From NCBI GenBank assembly GCA_032718475.1, contig JAUCBJ010007727.1, forward strand, positions 1-64,000: 64,000 nucleotides of DNA. Direction: 5' to 3'. The position numbers were made by a program, and so were the translations under genes. Numbering within the stretch: position 1 is the stretch's first letter; each line of letters starts with the position of its first letter. The DNA is from Nemertoderma westbladi. Lineage: Eukaryota; Xenacoelomorpha; Nemertodermatida; Nemertodermatidae. This document shows, piece after piece, positions 40,001 to 43,002 of the stretch. The notes beneath the pieces were generated by a model. It ran no database searches, had not been told where the DNA came from, and was given only the letters and a program-made list of their open reading frames with translations.

Positions 40001-42963
40001 TAATACAATAAGTACCACAGAGAAAGGAAGTGGAGAGCCATGCAAAGGTAATAAATAATTTATAATGCACCTGTTAAATAAGAATTGGTTGTACAGGCGA
40101 TCGATTACCTAAAAGGAATGGAATTAACAACTAAGTAACCTTCAGTGTAGTTGGGGATGCAGATGCAGGGTACGCCTTGCGATGCGAATAAGGTATCGGA
40201 AAACAGAGGGTGTAGAAAGCATTGAGCTCTGTGTAGCGCTCTGCTACCAGGTATTACCATAAGGCCAATGGGACATGGGTTGCACGCCGCAGTATCTTCA
40301 AACAAACTGCTAGTTCTAAGAGTAGAAACTAATTACATTTCACAAAGAAATCGCATAAAGGGCGAATTAACCTGTTACAGGGATTCCATTAGATCAATCA
40401 TGCAGAAGCGGACAGTTACTTATAATCCCGAAGGAAATTAAGCAATATAAAAAAGGAAGTCATTAGCTTTAACTTTATTGGCGTCTCAGCTCGGTACATT
40501 TCCGTAACAGTCAGTGTCTATACTGTCTATAGTCACATAGAAACAAACGATTAAAGTGAAAGAAACCGGGTAGTGAAAAACAAGTAAATTCTGTCGAGGA
40601 AAATAATTTTAAAATCAAAACGACATAGAAACTACGTAGAACAGCGCAGACCGCGGCAGTTGCCGATAAAAGGATACTAATAAAGAAAGCGACTCGTTCA
40701 TCTTCCTTCATATCGGCGAGATTGACGCGTCGCAAGTCGCCACAGAGATTCACGTAGGAAGCGTACTCGCGACTCGCTGCCATGGCAACGTAGTCCACAC
40801 TGACGCCATCCGAGCCGATAAACGACCCATCCAACCTATATAGGGCGATAATGATAAGTAAATATATCAATATAATATAATAAAGAAAATTAAATCTATA
40901 TAGTAACAAATCACAATCAGCACATAACAAACTGTTCTATTAATTAATATTATATTATATTATAATTATATTATATCTATTAATTATCTATTAAATATAT
41001 TACATATTCAAAATTATCTAATACATGTACGTACATTTGTTTGCGGTGTTAATACGAAGTAAAGTAAATCTATTAGTTAATATAATAAAGTAAAGAAAGA
41101 TATAAAGTAAACCATAAAATTGACCTGGGAACCAGAACAATTGCACCAAATATACAACAAAATTAGCATAGAACATAGTAAGTAAGGCCCTTAAACATAG
41201 AGTAAATCAAATTGCTGCGAAAGAACCAAAATGGACTTCTACCAAAAATAGATCAATAATAGCTCAGATACTTGCGTTACGGAGACTGGTTGAGGGAAAT
41301 AAATCAAAGAATTTCCCCGCAGTCCCGACATTCGACTCCATCCATAGAGGTAAAATGCTGGAAATCCTAAGAGCTTATGGAATACCAGAAGTAATTGTTG
41401 CTGGCATTGGATTGTTATATTGCGACACAGAAGCGCAGGTACTCTCACCAGATGGTGAAACTGAGTTCGTCTGAATCCTGGCTGGCGTACTGCAAGGTGA
41501 TACATTGGCGCCATTACTATTCGTAATTATACTGGATTACGCAATGAGGACGGCCACAAAGGGTGAAGATGTGGGATTCACACTTCAAGAACGCAGAAGT
41601 AGTAGATATCCGGCAACTACAGTCACAGACACCGACTTTGCGGATGACATCGACTTGCTCTCTAATACGCTTGCAGATGCACAGCTTCTACTAAATAAAG
41701 TGGAGAGGGCTGCTAAGGAGGTTGGATTGCATATTAATGCTACAAAGACCGAATTCATGACCTTTAATGTTGATGGAAACTTGACAACAATTTATAATAA
41801 TCAACCAAGGAAGGTCGACGATTTCCAGTACCTAGGATCATGGATAGAGAGTAGCAAAAAGGACATAGAAGTTAGGAAAGCAAAGGCTTGGGTAGCTCAT
41901 GAAAAATACATACCATCTGGAAATCAGACCTCTCCAGGCACCTAAAGACTAAGTTCTTTCGAGCCACAGTGGAAAGTGTATTTTTATACGGGGGTGAGAC
42001 CTGGACACTGACGAAATCACTTGAACACCGAATTGATGGTTGCTACACAATTATACTAAAGGGCAACCCTAAACATCAATTGGAACAATACATGTTAAAC
42101 GCGTTTATGCCTTAGGGTATTACTTACTATTTTCCGTGAACGTAGAGGGCACAAAAGGAGAAGTAAACAAGAGGTCCGTTATACCGGCAGTCATCTACAT
42201 TTCTGGCCACCAACACAAGGAAAGCGTAGTCGTGGACGACCGGCCATAACATATAGACCAGCTTGAAAAATATACTGGACTTGGGAGAAACGAAATTGCG
42301 ACAACTATGGAGAATTGGGAAGCCTGGAAGGATCTCATTTACACTGTCTGAGTTCGCTCGACCTAGTAGTAGTAGTAGATGCAGATGGTAGTAATAAGTA
42401 CAGTAGAAAATCAAACCTTGCAGCCTTGTGGCTGTGGGCGTGGGTATGTCTTTGAGCACTGTGAAGAATGAAAATGAGGTGAAGATGAATTGCCTGCCAT
42501 GCACATGCAGCCATGCCGCAACTTTCACTGGCGGTGGCGCCAGATCTGCGATTGGTGTCCTGATTGACAACCTGATTATCTGAGTAAACCTTTGATACAG
42601 CCTTTAATGTATCCTTGTCGCAGTCCCAATGGAGGGAATGATGTAATATTTCATCTTTGAACAGAGATGAACGGTCGCACAGTCTCATAAATGTATATAT
42701 AACAATTTAATTTATAATTTAATTTAATTATAAATAATGGTAGGCAGAGGCACTATGAGCATAGCTCAATCTACAAAGCGTCCGAGTGCGTACACATTCA
42801 ACATTCATATCATTAATTTCCTACTTTAAACTTACAGCAAGGCGACACAGTTTAGCCTCTCAGAGAGACGAGGGGCGCTTGTTGGCTGTTCTAGAACACC
42901 AGAACGTCCACCTTCATCGTCAGAGTTTTGGTTTAATATCTGGACTTCTTCGAGCGGAAACAT
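6750..42963 (-). CDS. DUF547-domain protein gene, six exons, complete ORF of 333 residues
   Basis: Seen: six minus-strand segments (42836-42963, 40678-40835, 38689-38841, 14007-14125, 9790-9968, 6750-7014) are bounded by AG acceptors and GT donors. Their phases join without a break to 1002 nt, which is 333 codons plus a TGA stop. Landmarks in order are AFFINIYN (about residues 91-99), IGGMVFTLDDIEHGIL, DPRIHFALVCGAKSCP (spanning the exon 4/5 junction), LSKIFNWYRLDFG and YDWSLN near the C-terminus. Known: these match the DUF547 family (Pfam DUF547), of unknown function; some animal members also carry glutaredoxin or DEP domains, which are absent here. No signal peptide or membrane segment is evident. 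Introns are 2.0, 1.8, 24.6, 4.0 and 2.8 kb and packed with transposons. An in-frame stop at 43000-43002 lies upstream of the chosen ATG, so 42963 is the only start in that exon, unless an upstream exon splices in. Confidence 0.88.
7466..7650 (-). mobile_element. Two nested 3'-end scraps of the same LINE
   Basis: On the minus strand the last 60-150 bp of the LINE ORF (ending in the Arg-Ser-Thr-stop region and the TAG tail) occur twice, back to back, the second joining the first after only the tail. This is consistent with one 3' fragment inserting into the tail of another. Confidence 0.85.
7880..8583 (-). pseudogene. Different LINE, C-terminal RT fragment with Cys/His finger
   Basis: Seen: about 219 codons containing SFEYLGVVLTTKNC, then LATKVNF, PAATYGCAVFG and a C-terminal finger-like CICRLCDGPATDKDHGLSC. 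These are typical of the region after the RT catalytic core in LINEs. The 3' end carries an A-rich tail (near 7875-7890, read on the minus strand) and the 5' truncation abuts TA-rich simple sequence. It is not the same family as the TAG-tailed LINE. It lies in intron 5 of the DUF547 gene. Confidence 0.8.
9790..9968 (-). CDS. DUF547 gene exon 5
   Basis: A 179-bp exon after a CATATTTTGCAG acceptor, ending at a consensus GTAAGT donor. It encodes SCPAIRVYRASNL, then ALDGATKSFC and IWLSKIFNWYRLDFG. The last two bases plus the first base of exon 6 make an Arg codon. Confidence 0.93.
9995..10080 (+). repeat. Possible tRNA-derived SINE head
   Basis: A B-box match in GTGGGTTCGATCCCAGC (10046-10062), preceded at tRNA-like distance by a one-mismatch A box TGGCGTATTAGG. 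Stems do not close well enough for a functional tRNA. It lies in intron 4, just upstream of the exon 5 acceptor. Confidence 0.4.
10831..11258 (+). repeat. Dispersed repeat R1, copy a (5' part)
   Basis: Begins TTGTGGGGCGAGCCACGAA and contains TTTGGTACACACGTTGT and GTGTGGCCTTCGAGAAGC. It matches 49341-50220. It continues at 12182-12331 and 13712-13790 after the foldback and hAT insertions. A short related piece is at 285-360. No coding capacity; class unknown. Confidence 0.8.
11261..12179. mobile_element. 919-bp foldback (long inverted repeat) element with TA duplication
   Basis: The arms (about 430 bp each) are inverted copies almost to the centre near 11700. The termini read GTCGAGTCAATCTAGC and the inverse of GTCCAGTCAATCTAGCC, flanked by TA (11259-11260, 12180-12181). 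No ORF. A Tc1/mariner-type MITE is likely. It interrupts the dispersed repeat R1. Confidence 0.85.
12581..12901. mobile_element. PIF/Harbinger-like MITE nested in the hAT element
   Basis: The 321-bp element begins GGCCCGTGCTACACTG and ends with the near-inverse CAGTGGAGCACGGGCC. It is flanked by TTA on both sides (12578-12580 and 12902-12904), the 3-bp target typical of Harbinger elements. No coding capacity. Confidence 0.8.
13300..13410 (+). repeat. MITE-1 fragment inside the hAT element
   Basis: Shares AACTGTAACATGT, TTATTGTTTTGGTT, then CACTGTAACATGCTCCTTTT with MITE-1. Confidence 0.65.
14007..14125 (-). CDS. DUF547 gene exon 4
   Basis: A 119-bp exon after a TTGTTTCCAG acceptor, ending at a GTTAGT donor. 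It encodes GNRHHPSSSQ, SASDPRLAYS and RFDPRIHFALVCGAK. It ends in phase 0, which exon 5 continues. The DPRIHFAL block with the following Cys is highly typical of DUF547. Confidence 0.93.
14269..14690 (+). repeat. G-tract repeat family R4, copy a
   Basis: Begins AGGGCCGTGCATAAATTATG, followed by GTCACGGT and poly-G, then AATAATTTCAAATTTAACA, TTTTTGTGACGTGA, AAATTCGTGACAGATTGTGA and a 26-G run. Three G-rich tracts occupy positions equivalent to those in 39379-39840. Confidence 0.75.
15357..17417 (-). pseudogene. LINE copy with most of the reverse transcriptase, decayed
   Basis: Seen on the minus strand: an upstream linker (EDEDHSTDSIYQN), then SMSNNNASGLDEIPAEVWK, NQNGFRPNRSSIAQILALRR, TFVDFKKAFDSINRGKML, the FADD catalytic box in DTDFADDIDLL, then the C-terminal region ending at the (TAG)n tail (15343-15359). 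Breaks: an in-frame TGA near 16690, a TAG near 15946 and frameshifts between 15650 and 15940 and upstream of 16935. The apurinic endonuclease part is missing. It sits in intron 3, sense to the host gene. Confidence 0.92.
17470..17570 (-). repeat. MITE-1 fragment
   Basis: Reverse-orientation match: AAAACAATAAACTAAA, GAACAGGTTAC, then GGGATGAATTTTTATTGCGTC. Confidence 0.65.
17653..17679. repeat. Perfect 12-bp hairpin
   Basis: GAATTCGCCACC, three-base loop AGC, GGTGGCGAATTC. It stands out as GC-rich in AT-rich intron 3. Role unknown. Confidence 0.9.
18155..18283. repeat. 63-bp minisatellite, left remnant (about 2 units)
   Basis: Two units carrying the variant TTTAGTAAAC, where the right-hand array has TTTAGGAAAC. 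The second unit is cut after GGCAT by the BEL insertion and resumes with GGCATTCC at 35171. Confidence 0.95.
18284..20167 (-). repeat. 3' LTR of the BEL/Pao element
   Basis: A partner of 33287-35170. On the plus strand it begins TATTGG and ends TTCTATA. It is preceded by GGCAT of the interrupted minisatellite unit. One mismatch to the other LTR was seen by eye, at 18307. Confidence 0.96.
19966..20045 (-). promoter_or_regulatory. tRNA-like A/B box segment in the 3' LTR
   Basis: An identical copy of the segment in the 5' LTR: A box 20034-20023 and B box 19987-19977 on the minus strand. Confidence 0.55.
20168..21064. other. BEL 3' untranslated interior with AT-rich short repeats
   Basis: About 900 bp between ORF3 and the 3' LTR. 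It contains repeated AATATAAATTGCATAAG(T/A)TCGG units (around 20640-20760 and 20925-20990). The sequence next to the LTR on the minus strand is ATGGAGCGG, a poor polypurine tract. No gene seen. Confidence 0.7.
21065..22579 (-). CDS. BEL/Pao ORF3, zinc-knuckle protein of unknown role
   Basis: Seen: about 500 codons between pol and the 3' LTR. Three consecutive knuckles (about residues 135-190) read CSKCGVAGHHMAKC (CX2CX4HX4C), CGWCGDQGSHTFYTC (CX2CX5HX4C) and CTYCNIKGHRASEC (CX2CX4HX4C). A globular middle region has WNFQKVVNRITYGEFDRF. The basic Ser/Pro/Arg/Gly-rich tail ends with FRGRGRARSTKR. No signal peptide, transmembrane segment or fusion-like region is visible, so it is not an envelope protein although it sits in the env position. 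Inference: a nucleic-acid-binding accessory protein. The start at 22579 is inside a frame that probably continues from the overlapping upstream one. Confidence 0.8.
   Translation of the reverse strand: MYLRCAGSLIERPSMFTLLPYEGERIVEITDESRQTRAPIGHLGDEFEVTTTIADDPLEELLEIERNLPKKSQTEIRQLEATDAIVCIQPSETYQPIDPDDYDYSVGGSARPIGDLIYERVWYPANTMCSKCGVAGHHMAKCSGKHITTTQLICGWCGDQGSHTFYTCWRFMAQCTYCNIKGHRASECQLRDIPYEHESVKLVRKLFDEWEDLADEHVSAQRRRFPMRAHLGFWAVNPQTMMSEGYISAMPQYDELIEVVDILPHDSGFRVVREYLLQIHPDNKNTWNFQKVVNRITYGEFDRFRTEKRNKGAWLTVAWAYRAAFYHKRIRASVFEEEEVLEATNIPATPVAPSARHPREDGQGRIIRVQKVGQQLKKIINVEERKGVEPTIRVTRDTVSLPREPVGGSGHTPADQQGAQATLGSASSTSRAFPDVLPTVVTTDRSRGIGRGFGMPNRRICEEIVAPSLNVPSKSVTRPISPISRAKSPVRSFRGRGRARSTKR
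22432..22875 (-). CDS. BEL/Pao ORF3, N-terminal reading frame
   Basis: Seen: an open frame downstream of pol, rich in Lys/Arg at its start, with a segment containing RWGYDIQEEAAASFERFGA. It overlaps the longer ORF3 frame by about 150 bp. The likely crossover near 22588 is a one-base step back (-1), where the downstream frame becomes the protein-like one. The first ATG is at 22767; the frame itself opens without an ATG just after an acceptor-like GGAGGTTAG, so expression from a spliced RNA is plausible, as for env-like ORFs of other retroelements. Either programmed frameshifting or a one-base lesion joins it to the next frame. Confidence 0.6.
   Translation of the reverse strand: MSKPKRQTKLSRLLTTNHKLCCIPSSSNDYVTTPLIMEKGIQGEPRWGYDIQEEAAASFERFGAKDYTIFGIKELSESTAKLAKTAMPLLEQDLAYFETCIFAVRDLLSKDHLCLHCYPMKENVSWKLRMNHGRRARLSVTLVMNSK
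23430..27833 (-). CDS. pol: BEL/Pao pol: reverse transcriptase, RNase H, integrase
   Basis: Role: copies and integrates the element. Seen: a Pao-type RT (about residues 190-400) with VAFTCDVEAMFHQVK and the catalytic FYVDDGLQS near 338; RNase H around 514 (LHCFSDASDNGFGVAAYL); an unusual 130-residue linker (about 700-850) with a Lys-rich block, PD-rich repeats and two copies of KAAVSLLERP; an integrase zinc-binding region ending CIICKK; and a DDE core with GIDCFGP near 1163, YSDQGTNF near 1223 and VWERLI near 1271, the last two catalytic residues being 49 residues apart, as in BEL. A DUF5641-like tail follows. The frame is open from 27890. 27833 is a GTG and the first ATG is at 27782, so natural expression probably involves recoding or splicing from gag, whose frame is the same but separated by stops. 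No inactivating break is visible. Confidence 0.95.
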   Translation of the reverse strand: MNHTTLQSTKHDRRVTSMISHKEQLTHKVSLELGGKTSQLEIPSTTDDRLASLPTPITSTVPVDIDDDALRNHQLEQAALDKELTEKTIRWLEQDTAEPGSYEPCMSEQEKQSLKIMEDTIHQTKDGHYEVGMLWRSQSPKLINNYPLALRRLHSIRQRLLKDEKAHLQYNTQMETYLTKGYAIRMTNPERVTDQTYYLPHHYVRHPDKPDKVRVVNDCAALFEGMSLNSELMDGPNMNNYLMGVIMRFRQRQVAFTCDVEAMFHQVKALERDRDSLRFLWYPEGDLSLPPATYQMQVRVFGARDSPNCTMYALKQAARDQKHLYDPEIIRIVERDFYVDDGLQSCDTVERATTVAHQLRDCLAGGGFNLTKFASNSAELVDSFGTTERGGGDIDLEFEPLPTTKVLGLFWDPNTDNFRVKVRLDSQENTLTKRSCLSKLSRLFDPLGFISPVILQARIYMRSIWKDGLTWDEPISSDQVDLWKTWEAELSSLEDYFIPRVYFPLQSTFPDNLELHCFSDASDNGFGVAAYLRRQVESDEFDVSLITSKAKTMPTKYMTTPRAELQAATLSTTIVNLIQTELQSSLQIFYWTDATLVLFYINNDTLEFKTFVANRRAEILDRSIKGDWRHCPGPQNPADIASRGMMPEEFCKPENKEFWQHGPQFLQKSTQDWPPLYDNKSNTIPKDAEIKKPKKGKTKKKTTAAKLKKKPKAKWKDITSKVKRGRLASLSTPDISPDGQPDTLPDGQPDMLLDSQPDILPDISQNVPPDASNTLTNSKAAVSLLERPSIDKQPDTLPDVSPDTLLDSRLDTSNVLTNDKAAVSLLERPCIDKLPILTHLSNHKHGETSCITDVGSTYANVNTGVTLRSRDIPNLQPMVRPGINVGRKISLPKPTDPIEFKPPLTIDLQSTDNQGKKTKKDKLLVDPDGSTVNKGIPTGGPVGPSSKSKPSKFSIDLPDDVTNTHVDRIVNLTDSWSNACRKLAWIVRFVQYVKGKRYFTRRLTLAEIDRCEIKLIRHYQLRYFAREFTSINQGQPIKSSPILSWSPIIYNGLICHKSRLQNIDFNTNFRYPIIIPQHHELQRAMILDAHLHLKHAGRHHCLSYLRTRFVLIRPSKALSSVTRTCIICKKVHSRIGTQEMSELPQARLQAFRPPFTETGIDCFGPIHTKRGRILVKRWGLIFTCMSSRAVHIERVMDLSTNAFILALRRFIARRGLVKCLYSDQGTNFVGARNEIARAFKKLDHDQISNELQPHKIVWKFNPPDSPWRGGVWERLIRSIKTAMAKVIPVNHILTDDQLTTLFVEIEAILNTRPIVLVPDDKQSQFALTPAHLLMQAPTTLTPISIPIESDSYGRKAWKITQLLANKFWEIWQNHYLPSISARTTWYNNTRALKPGDHVLLAEVNLKRRFWITGVILATHPSMDGATRTVTVRTIDGRTVDRPTQRLVLLEETRNESGDYKSPPNTSK
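27875..28037 (-). mobile_element. Possible small insertion in the gag-pol spacer
   Basis: Between the gag stop and the pol frame lies AT-rich sequence beginning CAGGGCCGGATTAA (27881). That end resembles some non-autonomous hAT-type elements. TACAT occurs on both sides (27875-27879 and 28033-28037). Evidence is weak: the repeat is only 5 bp and no good inverted terminus is visible. Confidence 0.3.
28032..32474 (-). CDS. gag-pro: BEL/Pao gag-protease polyprotein, 1480 residues
   Basis: Role: structural capsid/nucleocapsid protein plus aspartic protease. Seen in order: an acidic N-terminus; a long Gln/Glu/Arg/Ala-rich coiled coil (about residues 255-460) with Ala runs and ESERQ repeats; four tandem 28-residue repeats (about 605-710) containing RKTCEPTEQ; a DUF1759-like gag core (about 885-950, FSGSSKHWHTFVDYI); zinc-binding motifs near 1123 and 1158-1190, including a canonical CWRCTRHGHVRKDC; and a protease motif AILDSASSHSYV near 1291. 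The catalytic triplet is DSA, an accepted variant of D[ST][GA]. The ATG at 32474 follows an 812-bp leader. The protein is far longer than usual BEL gag, mainly through the coiled coil and repeats. It ends in TAA at 28032-28034, about 140 bp before the open pol frame begins. Confidence 0.95.
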   Translation of the reverse strand: MSDKQDYTKNTPTDYDSCDADKSAAEEQQGKTREPTEPTPCASPVHPTGVPDAVVRGDGRTEDFLTVPQPRYRETEMVSSAGSTESVVRSVGGYMAHITRSIGEGHRILDELTAPMSRFEFYTLQVRVQSRVHKSVDNLIGLQDLARQRQDMDAQLRILEKLMIAREKLIQFKSTIRQIQQEQADQLLGESVSDELLQPEEEQELYRLDGQLKHLTDHLRMCGEDVGDWETVPEATRETSLAQIESAPGILDQSLVSIRSEIGEGSMVTSEVARQQQEFYRQRREMEEQAQLLVMQAAVEEEKLRVANKARISHLQEQAELEAAEVERLEVDIARQAAAAAAESERQAAAAAAESERQAAESERQAAAAAAAAELERDRLVSEARAEMKTRQIKAQSAIRQAEFEAQQRQTEQREKTAKLHFELEKKARELANAEEDLDQRARDRSMRSRDGHDLDQIEVRHRQIQERKKEGSVGAPGRERQLVKDLCQRFPQVTHMFAPVTTKEPVSIAGSSDISPIHGVTEHRFVIPDKFTPPRATSSPIPKVKVSNPPITDRSSLLVGPALLTTKQVSPPLTPKPVTHYEYPMTFRPTRPLDSNAVVRPPIQFTSQSTTSRKTCEPTEQRRTVETRPFNQFTSQSTTSRKTCEPTEQWRTVETRPFNQFTSQSTTSRKTCEPTEQRRTVETRPFNQFTSQSTTSRKTCEPTEQRRSVDDVPKRTVRIRTTQRTRARRPPYPDDSSTSSESDYPKREVFRTGAADEYKRERSDNSFADNPPQNTPTQKALQPTDAISTQQFADILRPVVNKLAQIEERLEEGYTDSSRNSEFEHNRHPKEPQRPVPSKHTSYQGKAPRRENINQTTNQGRETLDVAEEIAKFAARQGLPVQQPPKFSGSSKHWHTFVDYIESQIAVCAFTSREKFNYLLQTLSGEPKRLAETFVGVPDAFELAYDRLTSIYGGTVSMARSVIEELCKGGAITKPVDLLKLADEIKNAITTLRSIGQLDYGNTPTVLLKIIGRLHHRLRREWRKVEYQREERGGFLKLEDVYLLISREAVVETRSNYTDQHIVAEGITLPSSNRQKPQTTSTKTATYTTPTESRQFSDGGRVSAPIGTKQTRQQLGTDFSGCQYCEHLGKRYIGHKLRGCRQFRELNSEERRLQIRPLDSCWRCTRHGHVRKDCPNTDTCPSCGRNHDGLLHTDSHTPTKRFAREHPEAAARCDAAYRKRESKTTPTFVTHIEDCFSEQSGSSDEESEDDDEYSNGDEQPSIALLTTDQLKGFSVIPIKVTGTKGSKRIYAILDSASSHSYVDEKIADVVTDLKQGKHVSYTVSSMHGQRAIPVTRVKLDLDSLLPKSQHSERERSLLPFRDLTFAATKDFSNLLGPVPEQSLEDRKYFRHLGVPECPVNYRSVAMLIGTDQFNLHQVWETRPSAVVAGNAYACRTPIGWYTRAPVRTLDVSDEEDDVQSTCRLHGRTRTGPYTKKLMM
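30343..30665 (-). repeat. Four in-frame 84-bp tandem repeats within gag
   Basis: Four near-identical 84-bp units encode 28-residue repeats in gag. Each unit contains one copy of the element's dispersed GGCTCACAAGTCTTCC motif. Substitutions between units are few, implying recent expansion. Confidence 0.9.
32555..32690 (-). repeat. Three hairpin-forming repeats in the BEL 5' leader
   Basis: Three spaced copies (about 32557-32590, 32596-32629, 32653-32686) of a 33-bp unit in which AAAATTAGCC is followed by GGCC(A/G)ATTTT, so each can fold into a stem of 9-10 bp. They lie between the 5' LTR and the gag start, where packaging or dimerisation signals are expected (inference). Confidence 0.6.
33287..35170 (-). 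repeat. 5' LTR of the BEL/Pao element
   Basis: An exact-length (1884 bp) partner of 18284-20167, offset 15003 bp. It is followed outward by GGCAT and the minisatellite. It carries a tRNA-like A/B box pair at 34969-35048. The small ORFs inside both LTR copies are identical and encode nothing recognisable. Confidence 0.96.
34969..35048 (-). promoter_or_regulatory. tRNA-like A/B box segment in the 5' LTR
   Basis: On the minus strand an A-box-like TAGCTCAGTTGG (35037-35026), with a paired GCTC/GAGC D-stem, is followed 35 nt later by a B-box-like AGTTCGAATCC (34990-34980). The acceptor and anticodon stems do not pair, so this is not a tRNA gene. It resembles a tRNA-derived SINE head captured about 120 bp inside U3, in the sense orientation. 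Confidence 0.55.
35171..38365. repeat. 63-bp minisatellite array, about 51 units
   Basis: Tandem units built on GGCATTCCTTTAGGAAACAG, then GTGGAAGGGTTTACTGTG and GATCACCCATGGTGGTG. The period is 63 bp (21 codons), so one plus-strand frame stays open for long stretches; this is not evidence of a gene. Marker variants recur at multiples of 63: CATAGTGCTGAACAGTC near 36105, 36987, 37491, 37617 and 37995, and ACATGCATTCTTTT near 36301, 36427, 36553, 36742 and 37183. This shows segmental duplication within the array. Confidence 0.97.
38689..38841 (-). CDS. DUF547 gene exon 3
   Basis: A 153-bp exon after a TTTTTTATAG acceptor, ending at a GTGAGA donor. It encodes IYNSLTLHSLV, then NIGGMVFTLDDIEHGILR, the most diagnostic block of the family. 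The downstream intron (14126-38688) holds the minisatellite, the BEL/Pao element, a LINE and a G-tract repeat. Confidence 0.93.
39379..39840 (+). repeat. G-tract repeat family R4, copy b
   Basis: Begins AAGGGCCGTGCACAAATAG, TGATGTCACGGTT, then a 22-G run. It shares the AATTTCAAATTTAACA and TTCGTGACAGATTGTG blocks with copy a and ends after a 17-G run with GCGTGACATCCTTAA. Transposon class uncertain. Confidence 0.75.
40109..40315 (-). CDS. Exon-like Cys-rich segment inside intron 2 of the DUF547 gene
   Basis: Seen: a 207-bp open segment (a multiple of 3) with an acceptor-like CTACTCTTAG on one side and a TTTTAG/GTAATC donor on the other, phase 2 at both ends. It encodes EDTAACNPCPIGLMVIPG, then further Cys residues including CICIPNYTEGY. 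The C-x-x-C-P-x-G pattern recalls extracellular Cys-rich modules such as the ephrin-receptor-like GCC2/GCC3 repeat (inference). It cannot belong to the DUF547 reading frame, because splicing it after exon 2 shifts the frame and meets a stop. It could be an exon of another interleaved gene, an alternative terminating exon, or a captured exon. Confidence 0.4.
40678..40835 (-). CDS. DUF547 gene exon 2
   Basis: A 158-bp exon after a CCTATATAG acceptor, ending at a GTATCC donor. It encodes LDGSFIGSDGVSVDY through to ERVAFFI. It is GC-richer than the surrounding intron. The final base plus two bases of exon 3 make the Asn of the AFFINIYN signature, characteristic of the start of the DUF547 core. 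Confidence 0.9.
41228..42378 (+). pseudogene. LINE copy, heavily decayed, with FADD box
   Basis: Plus-strand member of the TAG-tailed family: IAQILALRRLV, then GIGLLYCDTEAQVL, GDTLAPLLFVI, DTDFADDIDLL, FQYLGSWIESSKKD and GKRSRGRP. Stops and frameshifts lie near 41472, 41945, 42020-42130 and 42240. It ends in (TAG)n at 42364-42380. It is in intron 1 of the DUF547 gene, antisense to it. Confidence 0.9.
42836..42963 (-). CDS. DUF547 gene exon 1 (start codon)
   Basis: The coding part begins at an ATG at 42963 and encodes MFPLEEVQILNQ and a Ser/Glu-rich stretch. It ends at a strong donor (CT then GTAAGT, exon edge 42836). It leaves two bases of a Leu codon, which the first base of exon 2 completes. 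This is the least certain exon, because the N-terminus is not conserved in the family; the evidence is phase, splice signal and codon quality. The 5' UTR and promoter were not located. Confidence 0.65.
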
Positions 42964-43002
42964 TAGTCGAAATTGGACAAAGTTAAGCTGTTGCTGCGTT
43001 CA

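Noticed and set aside
40109-40315. Additional DUF547 exon between exons 2 and 3
   Set aside because: Inclusion shifts the frame and gives a stop. Exon 2 to exon 3 already joins perfectly through the family's Asn codon.
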